This document shows positions 25,786 through 33,436 of a DNA stretch of 64,000 nucleotides, in pieces (position 1 is the first letter of the stretch; each line of letters starts with the position of its first letter). The translations under genes were made by a program, and so were the position numbers. The stretch is from DASUBV01 sp963822485 (GTDB lineage: Bacteria; Actinomycetota; Actinomycetes; Streptosporangiales; Streptosporangiaceae). The DNA is taken from NCBI GenBank assembly GCA_963822485.1, contig CAWGHW010000018.1, forward strand, positions 558,001-622,000. Direction: 5' to 3'. The notes below the pieces were generated by a model, which had not been told where the DNA came from, made no database searches, and saw only the letters and a program-made list of their open reading frames with translations.

Positions 25786-26630
25786 CCAGCCCCACGCTCA
25801 CCGCCGGCCGGCTGGACGTGGCCGGCGTGCCCACGGCCGTCATCGACACCGGCGCGCCGGCTGACGCCGACGGCCCCCCGGTGCTGCTGCTGCACGGCTC
25901 GGGACCGGGCGTGACCGGGCTGGCCAACTGGCGCCCGGTGATCCCGGCGCTGAGCGCGGCCCGCCGGGTCATCGCCCCGGACCAGCTCGGCTTCGGCGGC
26001 ACCGCGACCGGCGAGCCGCGCCGCTTCGGCCGGGCGGCCTGGACCGAGCACGCGCTGGCCCTGCTGGACACCCTCGGCGTGCCCGCGGTGGACATCATCG
26101 GCAACTCCATGGGCGGGGCCATCGCGCTGTCCATGGCGGCGGCCCGCCCGGCCGCGGTGCGCCGCATTGTGCTGATGGGGTCAATGGGCGTGGCCATGGC
26201 CCTGCCGTCCGGCCTGGACACGGTCTGGGGCTACACCCCCGGCGTGCCGCAGATGCGCGAGGTGATCGGGCTGTTCGCGCACAACCGGGCGCTGATCACC
26301 GACGACCTGATCGAGCTGCGCTACCAGGCCAGCCTGCACCCGCCGGTGCGCGACTCGTGGGCGGCCATGTTCCCGCCGCCGCGCCAGCGCTGGGTGGATG
26401 ACCTGGCCCTGTCCGGGGCCGAGCTGGCGGGCATCGGCGTCCCGGTGCTGCTGGTGCACGGCCGCGACGACCGGGTGGTGCCGTGGCGGGAGTCCTCGGC
26501 CCAGCTGGTGGACCTGCTGCCGGACTCGCGGCTACACGTGCTGTCCGGCTGCGGCCACTGGACCATGATCGAGAAGACGGCCGGCTTCCTGGCCGTCGTC
26601 CAGCCCTTCCTGTCCGCCGACGCTGGCTGA
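25782..26630 (+). CDS. MhpC/BphD-like alpha/beta hydrolase (C-C bond hydrolase of meta cleavage)
   Basis: This 282-residue protein has oxyanion loop LLLHGSGPGVTGLANW (the HGSGPG form typical of meta-cleavage-product hydrolases), nucleophile elbow IIGNSMGGAIAL (Ser), acid LVHGRDDRVVPW (Asp) and catalytic His in LSGCGHWTMIEK. Family members hydrolyse the carbon-carbon bond of 2-hydroxy-6-oxo-dienoates to a dienoate and an acid. The start ATG overlaps the stop of the preceding dioxygenase and has GGAAGGA upstream. Its 3' end overlaps the tail of the convergent GntR gene by about 100 bp. Confidence 0.87.
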   Translation: MTSPTLTAGRLDVAGVPTAVIDTGAPADADGPPVLLLHGSGPGVTGLANWRPVIPALSAARRVIAPDQLGFGGTATGEPRRFGRAAWTEHALALLDTLGVPAVDIIGNSMGGAIALSMAAARPAAVRRIVLMGSMGVAMALPSGLDTVWGYTPGVPQMREVIGLFAHNRALITDDLIELRYQASLHPPVRDSWAAMFPPPRQRWVDDLALSGAELAGIGVPVLLVHGRDDRVVPWRESSAQLVDLLPDSRLHVLSGCGHWTMIEKTAGFLAVVQPFLSADAG

Positions 26631-27386
26631 CCGGCCCGGCCCTGAGCCGCGCCGGTCAATCAGGGCGACGGCGCTCGGCACCGCCACCGGCACGTAGTCG
26701 GGCGCGCAGTCGGTCAGCACCCGCAGCGCGGTGCGCTCCAGGTGATGGGCGACCCCGGTGAGCGCGCCCGCCTCGTCGCCGTCGGCCAGCGCCTCGAGGA
26801 TCCCGGCGTGCTCGGTGTCGCCCGCCGCCTGCCAGCTGCCCGGGTCGGACAGCTGGTAGATGCGGATGTAGCGGGTGGTCCGGTCGGCGAACGCGGTGAG
26901 CTGCCGCTGCAGCGTCTCCCCCGCCCCGGCGGTGAGCACCCGGTGGTAGTCGGCGTGCGCGGCGAACCAGGCCGCGAAGTCCCCGCCGCGCGCGGCCCGG
27001 CGCATCGCGGCGAGCAGCCGCCGGGCCTCCTTCCTGGCCGCCGCGCCGAAGTGCCCGAAGGTCATGGACAGGGCCAGGGTCTCCAGCAGGATCCGGCTGG
27101 CGTACACGTCGTCGAGCTCCTGCGGGTCCAGGCCGGCCACCCGGGTGCGCTGGTTCGGCTCGATCTCGACCAGGCCCTCTTCCTGGAGCATCCGCAGCAC
27201 CTCGCGCAGCGGCGTGCGGCTGATGCCGAGCTGGCGGGCCAGGGTGACCTGGGACAGCTTGGTACCCGGGGTCAGCGTCCCGTCCAGGATGCATTCGCGC
27301 AGGTAGGCATGGACATGCGGGATGGCCTGGCGGGCCTCAGGCAGGTCGACCTTGTGGATGTCAGGGACCTCGACGACGCGGGGCAT
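26532..27386 (-). CDS. GntR family regulator, FCD (FadR) subfamily, likely master regulator of the cluster
   Basis: This 284-residue protein has a winged HTH at about 20-85 (HVHAYLRECILDGTLTPGTK, VTLARQLGISRTPLREVLRM, LVEIEPNQRTRVAG) and an FCD effector domain at 90-230, with metal/ligand residues in ELDDVYASRILLE, HADYHRVL, and EHAGILEALADGDEA-x6-HH. The last 30-40 residues lie opposite the MhpC gene and look like a non-conserved tail. Three copies of the 16-bp palindrome lie in the 135 bp between its start and the divergent YciI gene. That points to autoregulation and to this protein as their ligand. The inducer is probably an acid from the aromatic pathway. Confidence 0.87.
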   Translation of the reverse strand: MPRVVEVPDIHKVDLPEARQAIPHVHAYLRECILDGTLTPGTKLSQVTLARQLGISRTPLREVLRMLQEEGLVEIEPNQRTRVAGLDPQELDDVYASRILLETLALSMTFGHFGAAARKEARRLLAAMRRAARGGDFAAWFAAHADYHRVLTAGAGETLQRQLTAFADRTTRYIRIYQLSDPGSWQAAGDTEHAGILEALADGDEAGALTGVAHHLERTALRVLTDCAPDYVPVAVPSAVALIDRRGSGPGRSASVGGQEGLDDGQEAGRLLDHGPVAAAGQHV

Positions 27387-27411
27387 GATCCCATTGTCCC
27401 CGATCCCCGGC

Positions 27412-27427
27412 GAGCTGCATACACTTT
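27412..27427. promoter_or_regulatory. Operator copy 4 of the catabolic-cluster palindrome
   Basis: GAGCTGCATACACTTT sits 26 bp upstream of the GntR start codon, overlapping where its promoter should be. It suits autorepression. The match is weaker at both ends of the dyad. Confidence 0.65.
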
Positions 27428-27456
27428 CACGCCCCGGCGCGCCGGCCCGGGCACAG

Positions 27457-27472
27457 AAACTGCATGCACTTT
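27457..27472. promoter_or_regulatory. Operator copy 5 of the catabolic-cluster palindrome
   Basis: AAACTGCATGCACTTT lies midway between copies 4 and 6 (45 bp start to start each way, about four helical turns). The equal phasing suggests cooperative binding or looping across the divergent promoters. Confidence 0.7.
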
Positions 27473-27501
27473 CGACGGTCAGCCCCTTGTCACGCTCTAA
27501 C

Positions 27502-27517
27502 AAACTGCATACAGTTT
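27502..27517. promoter_or_regulatory. Operator copy 6 of the catabolic-cluster palindrome (perfect consensus)
   Basis: AAACTGCATACAGTTT is the best copy, with 6-bp arms. It ends 4 bp before the ATG of the YciI gene, so binding would cover the transcription or translation start directly. Confidence 0.78.
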
Positions 27518-27521
27518 GGGC

Positions 27522-27896
27522 ATGACAGTCCCCCCGGCGCAAGCACCCCGACTGCTGGGGCGGGACTACTGGCTGGTCGTGTCCACCCCGTCGGCCGGCA
27601 CCGGTCAGGCCGACATCGACGCCCTGGCCGGCGAGCACGTCCGCTGGCTGCTGGGCCTGGAGCGGGAGCACGTCGTGGTGATGTCCGGCCCGCTGCTGTC
27701 CGGCCCCGGCACCGGTCCCGGCTCGGGCGTGACCGTGCTCCGGGCCGCCGACGGCGAGGCTGCGGAGGCCATCGCCGCGCAGGACCCGTTCGTGCGGGCC
27801 GGGCTGCGCACCTTTGCCGTCTACCAGTGGCGGGTCAATGAGGGCAGCATCGGCATCCAGCTCTCTCTGGGAACTGGCACCTACGACTGGAAGTGA
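27522..27896 (+). CDS. YciI-family protein
   Basis: This is a 124-residue ferredoxin-like alpha+beta protein. The family pattern is DYWLVVSTPSAG at the start, EHVRWLLGLEREHVVVMSGP (the H-x2-W/Y... and SGP elements) and DPFVRAGLRTFAVYQWRVNE near the end. The conserved YciI His (EHVRWL) and Asp (AQDPFV) are present. YciI proteins are small dehydrochlorinase-like or muconolactone-isomerase-like enzymes, often beside aromatic degradation genes, so a lactone or dienoate isomerisation is possible. The ATG almost touches operator copy 6, with no clear ribosome site, which suggests a leaderless transcript. Confidence 0.75.
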   Translation: MTVPPAQAPRLLGRDYWLVVSTPSAGTGQADIDALAGEHVRWLLGLEREHVVVMSGPLLSGPGTGPGSGVTVLRAADGEAAEAIAAQDPFVRAGLRTFAVYQWRVNEGSIGIQLSLGTGTYDWK

Positions 27897-27901
27897 CACC
27901 G

Positions 27902-28813
27902 ATGCAGCGAGTAGGCATGATCGGCCTGGGCCAGATGGGCCTGCCCATCGCGCGCAACCTCATGGAGGCCGGCTTCGCGGTCACCGGCTTCCGGCGCAGC
28001 GGCTCCCCTGAGCTGGCCGCCGCGGGCGGGACCGTGGCCGCCTCCCCGGCCGAGGTGGCCGCCGACGCCGACGTGCTGCTGTCCATCGTGCCCGACGTCG
28101 CCGCCGTGGACGAGATCATCCGCGGGCCGGCCGGCACCCTCACCACGCTGCGACCCGGCACCGTGCACATCGAGATGAGCACCATCAACGTGGCCGAGAA
28201 GGCCCGGCTGCGCGACGCGGTCCGGCAGGCCGGCGGCGACCTGCTGGACTGCCCGATCAGCGGCAGCCCGGCCATGGTCGCGCCGCGCCGGGCCACCACC
28301 TTCGCCTCCGGGGAGGCGGCCAGCGTGGACGCGGTGGCCCCGGTGCTGGCCGCCGTGTCGGGCCCCTGGGTCTATACCGGCGAGTTCGGCACCGGCGCCC
28401 GGATGAAGTACATCGCCAACCTGCTGCTGGCCGTGCACACCGTGGCCGCCGCCGAGGCGCTGGCCCTGGCCCGGCGCAGCGGCCTGGACGTGGACCTGGT
28501 GCTGCAAACCCTGGACGGCTCCATCGCCGAGTCGGCCATCTGGCGGCAGCGCGCCCCGGTGATGGCCCGCCGCGCCTGGTCGCCCGCCCCCGGCCCGGTG
28601 CGCACCCTGCACCCGATCCTGGAGCAGATCGAGGACTGCGCCGCCGCGGCCGGGCTGACCACGCCGGTGTTCGCCGCGGCCAAGGAGGTCTTCGACCAGG
28701 CCCTGGCCGACGGCTGGGGCGACCTGGACATCGCCTGCGTGCACGACCAGATATCCGGCCTGTCCGCCCTGCCCACGGGCCTGTCCGCCCTGCCCTCGGG
28801 AGACCCCTCATGA
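27902..28813 (+). CDS. NAD(P)-dependent beta-hydroxyacid dehydrogenase (HIBADH family)
   Basis: This 303-residue protein has Rossmann motif VGMIGLGQMGLPIARNLMEA, substrate loop DCPISGSPAMVAPRRATTFA (the D-x-P-x-SG signature) and the catalytic-lysine region ARMKYIANLLLAVHTVAAAE. The two-domain length is standard. Likely it oxidises a 3-hydroxyacid or reduces a tartronate/succinate semialdehyde-like product from the ring-cleavage route. The exact substrate is unknown. The start is ATG 27902, with GGAAGTG just upstream inside the end of the YciI gene. The stop overlaps the next gene by ATGA, so these form one operon. Confidence 0.87.
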   Translation: MQRVGMIGLGQMGLPIARNLMEAGFAVTGFRRSGSPELAAAGGTVAASPAEVAADADVLLSIVPDVAAVDEIIRGPAGTLTTLRPGTVHIEMSTINVAEKARLRDAVRQAGGDLLDCPISGSPAMVAPRRATTFASGEAASVDAVAPVLAAVSGPWVYTGEFGTGARMKYIANLLLAVHTVAAAEALALARRSGLDVDLVLQTLDGSIAESAIWRQRAPVMARRAWSPAPGPVRTLHPILEQIEDCAAAAGLTTPVFAAAKEVFDQALADGWGDLDIACVHDQISGLSALPTGLSALPSGDPS

Positions 28814-29709
28814 CGTGGTCACTGGCCACCTACCGGCACGACGGCACTATCGGCCTGGCGGTGCTGCGCGCCGACGGCTCGCTGGTCGCGCCGGTCGAGC
28901 TCAAGCAGTGGGCCAGCATGCTGGAGCTGGTCGACGACTGGCCCGCGGCGGAGCCCGTGCTGCGCGGGCTGGACGTCGACGCGGCGCCGCCCGCCGCGCC
29001 CGACGCCCCGCTGGAACTGCTGGCCCCGCTGCGCTGGCCCCGCAAGGTGGTCTGCGCGGGGGTCAACTACCGGCGGCACATGCAGGAGATGGGCGGCGAG
29101 ATCCCGGCCGAGGGCTGGCGGCCGTTCTTCTTCCTCAAGGCCCCGACCACCTCGGTCATCGGCCCGCACGACCCGATCGTGGTCCGCGCCCCCGAGCGGG
29201 CCCGCTACGACTGGGAGGCCGAGCTGGCCGCGGTCATCGGGGTCGGCGGCCGGGACATCCCGGTGGCCGATGCCCTGGCCCACGTGGCCGGCTACTGCGT
29301 GGCCAACGACGTGACCGCCCGCGGCCTGCACCGCCGCCAGGCGGTGCCCGCCGAGGCCTTCACCTACGACTGGTTCGCGGCCAAGTCCGCGGACGGCTCG
29401 CTGCCGCTCGGCCCGGGCATCACCCCGGCCTTCCAGGTCCCGGACCCGCAGGCGCTGCGGGTCCGGCTGTGGGTCAACGGCGAGCTCCAGCAGGACGACA
29501 CCACCGCCGACATGGTCTGCACCGTGGCCGAGCTGGTCGCGGCGGCCAGCGAGGTGGTCACCCTGGAGCCGGGCGACGTCATCCCGACCGGGACCCCGGC
29601 CGGGGTGGGCGCGGCCCGCGGCCGGTTCCTGCGGCCCGGCGACGTGGTCCGGGTCTGCATTGACGGGCTCGGCACCATCGAGAACTCCGTGATCGACCCG
29701 CCTGCGTGA
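28810..29709 (+). CDS. Fumarylacetoacetate hydrolase (FAH) family protein
   Basis: This 299-residue protein has a divergent N-terminal domain, then the FAH core. LRWPRKVVCAGVNYRRHMQE opens the active-site lid. The metal ligands are Glu in RYDWEAELAAVIG, the second acid in the same strand, and Asp in YCVANDVTARGLH. The C-terminal signature is LEPGDVIPTGTPAGVGAARG. These enzymes hydrolyse or decarboxylate/hydrate 2-oxo-acyl compounds with Mg2+ or Mn2+. In this cluster it may cleave an acylpyruvate-type intermediate. It overlaps the dehydrogenase stop by four bases and is followed 22 bp later by an SRPBCC protein gene. Confidence 0.87.
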   Translation: MTWSLATYRHDGTIGLAVLRADGSLVAPVELKQWASMLELVDDWPAAEPVLRGLDVDAAPPAAPDAPLELLAPLRWPRKVVCAGVNYRRHMQEMGGEIPAEGWRPFFFLKAPTTSVIGPHDPIVVRAPERARYDWEAELAAVIGVGGRDIPVADALAHVAGYCVANDVTARGLHRRQAVPAEAFTYDWFAAKSADGSLPLGPGITPAFQVPDPQALRVRLWVNGELQQDDTTADMVCTVAELVAAASEVVTLEPGDVIPTGTPAGVGAARGRFLRPGDVVRVCIDGLGTIENSVIDPPA

Positions 29710-29731
29710 CTGAACCCCCGGGAGGAACGCC

Positions 29732-30250
29732 ATGATCTTCGTGACCCATCAGCTGCCGGTCAACGTGCCGGGCGAGCCGGTCCTGGACCGGGCCGCGGTC
29801 TGGGACGGGCTGGTGCTCAAGGCCAGCAACGCGCTGCCGTTCGTGCCCAGCATGACCTACTGCGAGGTCACCGACTGGCTCAGCGACACGGTGTTCGACC
29901 GGGACATCGACTTCCGCGGCCAGCACTTCACCGAGCGGATCACGCTGGAGGCCCCGCACCGGGTGGTGTTCACCCGTACCGCGGGCCCGGTGCTGGGCAC
30001 CATCGCCAACGAGATCGAGGACACGGCCGGCGGCCTGGCCCTGCGGTTCAGCTTCGCGCTGGTGGTGGCCGGGGTGGCGGGCGGCACGGACACCGAGCAG
30101 GAATACGCCGACTCGATGACGGGCGATTACCTCAAGGCGGTGGCCGCGACGCTGAACGCGATGCGCCGCCTGGCCGAGGCCGACACCGAGACGCTGGCAC
30201 AGACCGAGGCCCAGGCCGGCTCCGCCGGGCCGTCGGGCACGCGGGCCTGA
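29732..30250 (+). CDS. SRPBCC-fold protein, AtaL-like (DUF1857)
   Basis: This 172-residue protein has the helix-grip fold. The opening strand MIFVTHQLPVNVPGEPVLDR leads to the AVWDGLVLKASNALPFVPSM helix, then EVTDWLSDTVFDRDIDFRGQ, the LEAPHRVVFTRTAGPVLGTI strands and a long C-terminal helix. This N-terminal WxGLxxKAxN pattern is characteristic of AtaL-like proteins (DUF1857). Such proteins bind hydrophobic ligands, and the fungal namesakes sit in anthraquinone pathways. Here it may bind or cyclise an aromatic intermediate. GGGAGGAA precedes the ATG. The last 15 residues are low-complexity. Confidence 0.78.
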   Translation: MIFVTHQLPVNVPGEPVLDRAAVWDGLVLKASNALPFVPSMTYCEVTDWLSDTVFDRDIDFRGQHFTERITLEAPHRVVFTRTAGPVLGTIANEIEDTAGGLALRFSFALVVAGVAGGTDTEQEYADSMTGDYLKAVAATLNAMRRLAEADTETLAQTEAQAGSAGPSGTRA

Positions 30251-30314
30251 GGCGTCGGGGCCGGGTCCGCCCGGACCACCTTTGTTAGGGATATCGAAAC
30301 TGAAGGGGACTGAC

Positions 30315-31931
30315 ATGTCTGTGACCTCGGCGGCGGACCCAATCGCGGTCACGCCGATCATCGACGAGCCGCTGCGCGCGAAGATCACCGCGGCGCTGGC
30401 CGGGACGTTCGGCGGCGACATCATCGGCCCGGACGACGAGGCTTACGCCCGGGCCCGGCTGGTGTGGAACGCCATGATCGACCGGCGGCCGGGGCTCATC
30501 CTGCGCTGCGCCAGCACCGCGGACGTGGTGGCGGCGGTCAACGTGGCCCGCGAGCACGGGCTGCCGCCCGCGGTCCGCTGCGGCGGTCACTCGGTGGCGG
30601 GCAAGGCGACCTCCGAGGGCGGCCTGGTCATCGACCTGGGCGGGCTGCGCGAGGTGACGGTGGACGCCGAGCGCAAGCTGGTGCACGCGGGCGGCGGCTG
30701 CCTGCTGGGCACGGTGGACGCGGCCACGGCGCCGCACGGGCTGATCGTGCCGGCGGGCATCATGTCGGAGACCGGGGTGGCCGGGCTGGCCCTGGGCGGC
30801 GGCATCGGCTGGTTCTCCCGCAAGCACGGCCTGACCTGCGACCAGTTCGTCGCGCTGGAGGTGGTGCTGGCCAGCGGCGAGGTGGTCGAGGCGTCCGCCG
30901 CGCAGCACCCGGAGCTGTTCTGGGCGCTCAAGGGCGGCGGCGGCAACTTCGGCATCGTCACCCGGTTCACGTTCCGCGCGCAGGACTTCGGCCCGCTGAT
31001 GCGGATCGGGGTGTCGCTGTACGACGAGGAGCACGCGGGCGCGGCGCTGCGCGACTACGCCGCGCTGGTGCCCACGCTGCCGCGCTCGGTGGGCTGGCAC
31101 GCGGCGCTGAAGCACGACATGCCGCCGCAGCCGTTCGTGCCGCCGGAGCTGGTCGGCCGGCGGGTGGTGATGCTGTTCTCGATGTGGCTGGACGACGCCG
31201 AGGACCCGGAGGGGGCGGCGATGATCGACCGGCTGTGCGACGTGGGCGAGCCGATCCTGAAGGCGTCGACGGTGGTCCCGTTCGCGGGGGTGGTGCAGCA
31301 CCTGATCGACGAGGAGTTCGCGGACGGGCACCGCTACTACACCAAGGAAGCGCACGTGGCCGAGCTGGGCAGCGAGGCCATCGACAAGCTGGTCGACTTC
31401 TGGTCGGACATGCCGATGGAGGGCGAGGTCGAGATCATCGGCCTGGGCGGGGCCATCGGCGACGTGGCCGAGGACGACGCGGCGTTCGCGAACCGCGGCT
31501 ACCTGCTGTGGCTGAACTTCGCGATGCGCTGGGACGATCCGGCCCGCGACGAGGAGTACATCGACCGGACCCGGCGGATCGTGGCCGACCTCAAGCCGTG
31601 GACCGGGCAGGGCATCTACGTGAACATGCTCAACTTCGACGAGATGGACCGGGTGGTCGAGGCGTTCGGCGGCCCGGAGAAGTACGCCCGCCTGGCCCGG
31701 ATCAAGGCCCAGTACGACCCGGCCAACCTCTTCCGCATCAACTACAACATCCCGCCGACCCCGCCCGACCCCGCCCGCCCCGCCGACCCGCTAGCCGCCG
31801 GACAGGAAGATCGAGCCCAGGCGGGTGAAGTGCACGGCCAGGGACATGCCGCGCCGGACCGGGACCGCGCTGGTCAGGCCGCCGGTGAGCACGAGCCAGC
31901 CCGGCTCGATGGCCAGGCCGCGGCGGCCTAG
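30315..31931 (+). CDS. FAD-linked oxidase (PCMH/BBE family)
   Basis: This 538-residue protein has the FAD-binding PCMH domain with PAVRCGGHSVAGKATSEGGL (the GGHS His is the usual covalent FAD anchor) and GVAGLALGGGIGWFSRKHGL. The oxidase domain follows, and the berberine-bridge-enzyme C-terminus ends YDPANLFRINYNIPP near residue 480. The 55 residues after that are Pro/Ala/Arg-rich and run antiparallel over the end of the decarboxylase-like gene. They are probably read-through past a lost stop. BBE-like oxidases dehydrogenate phenols, sugars or alkaloid-like substrates, so a hydride-abstracting step early in the route is possible. ATG 30315 has GAAGGGGA upstream. Confidence 0.85.
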   Translation: MSVTSAADPIAVTPIIDEPLRAKITAALAGTFGGDIIGPDDEAYARARLVWNAMIDRRPGLILRCASTADVVAAVNVAREHGLPPAVRCGGHSVAGKATSEGGLVIDLGGLREVTVDAERKLVHAGGGCLLGTVDAATAPHGLIVPAGIMSETGVAGLALGGGIGWFSRKHGLTCDQFVALEVVLASGEVVEASAAQHPELFWALKGGGGNFGIVTRFTFRAQDFGPLMRIGVSLYDEEHAGAALRDYAALVPTLPRSVGWHAALKHDMPPQPFVPPELVGRRVVMLFSMWLDDAEDPEGAAMIDRLCDVGEPILKASTVVPFAGVVQHLIDEEFADGHRYYTKEAHVAELGSEAIDKLVDFWSDMPMEGEVEIIGLGGAIGDVAEDDAAFANRGYLLWLNFAMRWDDPARDEEYIDRTRRIVADLKPWTGQGIYVNMLNFDEMDRVVEAFGGPEKYARLARIKAQYDPANLFRINYNIPPTPPDPARPADPLAAGQEDRAQAGEVHGQGHAAPDRDRAGQAAGEHEPARLDGQAAAA

Positions 31932-32390
31932 CTCGTTGGCGGCCAGGGCCAGGGCCTGGGCCGGGTGGCCGTGCGCGGCCGCGCCGGTGGCCGAGTCGGT
32001 GATCTCGCCGTCCACCTCGAGCAGGCACGCCTCCAGGGACAGGTCCAGCCCGGACGGCGAGACCGCCACCGGGCCGGTGACCAGGCCGCCGGCGGCCTCG
32101 TCCGCCTCCGCGTCCGGCCCGGCCGGGGCGTCCAGGGGCCGGCCGTCGCTGATCTCGATCCCGCCGAGCACCGAGGCCACCGCGCCCAGCGCGGCCGCCG
32201 CCGTCACCCCCGGCCCGGCCAGCCGCTCGCGCATCACGAACACGATCTGCGGCGCGGCCCGCGGCTCGGTGAGCCGGTCCTGCGGCACCGGCGCGCCGGG
32301 CGGCAGCACCATGTCGTCGGTCAGCCACCCGGTGAGCGGGCCATCGCCGCCGGCCGGGCCGACCCGGACCCCGGCCAGCCGCGCGCTCAC
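31791..32390 (-). CDS. 2-keto-4-pentenoate hydratase / 4-oxalocrotonate decarboxylase-like protein, N-terminally short
   Basis: This 199-residue member of the hydratase/decarboxylase (FAH-like) family shows APQIVFVMRERLAGPGVT (metal-site Glu is replaced by Gln-Ile in the usual PE-I-F position), VASVLGGIEISDGR (metal Glu), GLDLSLEACLLEVDGE and ELGRRGLAIEPGWLVLTGGL. The usual 60-75 N-terminal residues, present in the paralogue at 34423-35208, are absent, and the GTG start is fixed by overlap with the aldolase stop (GTGA). It would fill the DmpH decarboxylase slot in the operon order, but the missing N-terminus and altered ligand leave activity uncertain. Confidence 0.72.
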   Translation of the reverse strand: MSARLAGVRVGPAGGDGPLTGWLTDDMVLPPGAPVPQDRLTEPRAAPQIVFVMRERLAGPGVTAAAALGAVASVLGGIEISDGRPLDAPAGPDAEADEAAGGLVTGPVAVSPSGLDLSLEACLLEVDGEITDSATGAAAHGHPAQALALAANELGRRGLAIEPGWLVLTGGLTSAVPVRRGMSLAVHFTRLGSIFLSGG

Positions 32391-33436
32391 GCGCGAGCCC
32401 CTTCCTGCTCCCGCAGCAGCTCCAGCGCCACGTCGATGATCATGTCCTCCTGGCCGCCCACGTAGCCCGCCTCGCCGACCCGCTGCAAGATCGTGTGCGC
32501 GGGCACGCCGTACCGCTCGGCCGCCCGCTGGGCGTGCAGCAAGAACGACGAGTACACCCCCGCGTAGCCCTGCACCACCGAGGACCGGTCCATCCACGGC
32601 AGCCGCGGGATGATCGGCCGGACCACCTCCTCGGCCGCGGCCAGCACGCCCGGCACGTCCACCCCGGTCCGGATGCCCAGGCGGTCGAACGTGGCCGCCA
32701 GCACCTCGGTGGGCGCGTTGCCGGCCCCGGCGCCCAGCGCGCACAGCGCCCCGTCGATCTGGGTCGCGCCCCCCTGGTAGGCCAGCACCGAGTTGGCCAC
32801 GCCCAGCGACAGGTTCTGGTGCCCGTGGAAGCCCACCTGCGCGTCGCCGGCCAGCTCGGTGACCAGGGCCCGGACCCGGGCCTGCGCCTGCGCCAGCACC
32901 AGCGCCCCGGCCGAGTCGACCACGTAGACGCACTGCGCGCCCGCGTCGGCCATGATCCTGGCCTGCCGGGCCAGCCCGTCCGGGTCCACCCGGTGGGCCA
33001 TCATCAGGAAGCCGACCGTCTCCATGCCCAGGTCCCGCGCGGCCTGGAAGTGCTGCACCGACACGTCGGCCTCGGTGCAGTGGGTGGCGATCCGGGCCAC
33101 CGACGCGCCCGCCTGGTGCGCCGCGCGCAGGTCGTCCGCGGTGCCGACGCCGGGCAGCAGCAGCACCGCGATCGCGGCCTGGCGGGCCTCGGCCACCGCG
33201 GCCGCGATCAGGCGGATCTCGTCGGTCCCGGAGAACCCGTAGTTGAACGACGAGCCGCCCAGCCCGTCGCCGTGCGACACCTCGATGACCTCGACCCCGG
33301 CCCCGTCCAGCACCGACACCACCTGGCGCACCTGGCCCTCGGTGAACTGGTGGGCCATGGCGTGCGAGCCGTCGCGCAGCGTGGAGTCGGTGATCCGCAC
33401 GTCCCGCCCGTCCCTGCTCATCACATCGCTGGTCAT
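32387..33436 (-). CDS. dmpG: 4-hydroxy-2-oxovalerate aldolase
   Basis: This 349-residue protein has an HMGL-like TIM barrel opening with VRITDSTLRDGSHAMAHQFT (catalytic Arg-Asp pair and substrate His), metal site GFHGHQNLSLGVANS (H-x-H), and the DmpG communication domain from about 265 (WMDRSSVVQGYAGVYSSFLL, then RVGEAGYVGGQEDM). It splits 4-hydroxy-2-oxo acids into pyruvate and an aldehyde and channels the aldehyde to the partner dehydrogenase. It overlaps the dehydrogenase gene by 4 bases, and both are expected to form the usual DmpFG-type complex. Confidence 0.94.
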   Translation of the reverse strand: MTSDVMSRDGRDVRITDSTLRDGSHAMAHQFTEGQVRQVVSVLDGAGVEVIEVSHGDGLGGSSFNYGFSGTDEIRLIAAAVAEARQAAIAVLLLPGVGTADDLRAAHQAGASVARIATHCTEADVSVQHFQAARDLGMETVGFLMMAHRVDPDGLARQARIMADAGAQCVYVVDSAGALVLAQAQARVRALVTELAGDAQVGFHGHQNLSLGVANSVLAYQGGATQIDGALCALGAGAGNAPTEVLAATFDRLGIRTGVDVPGVLAAAEEVVRPIIPRLPWMDRSSVVQGYAGVYSSFLLHAQRAAERYGVPAHTILQRVGEAGYVGGQEDMIIDVALELLREQEGARA

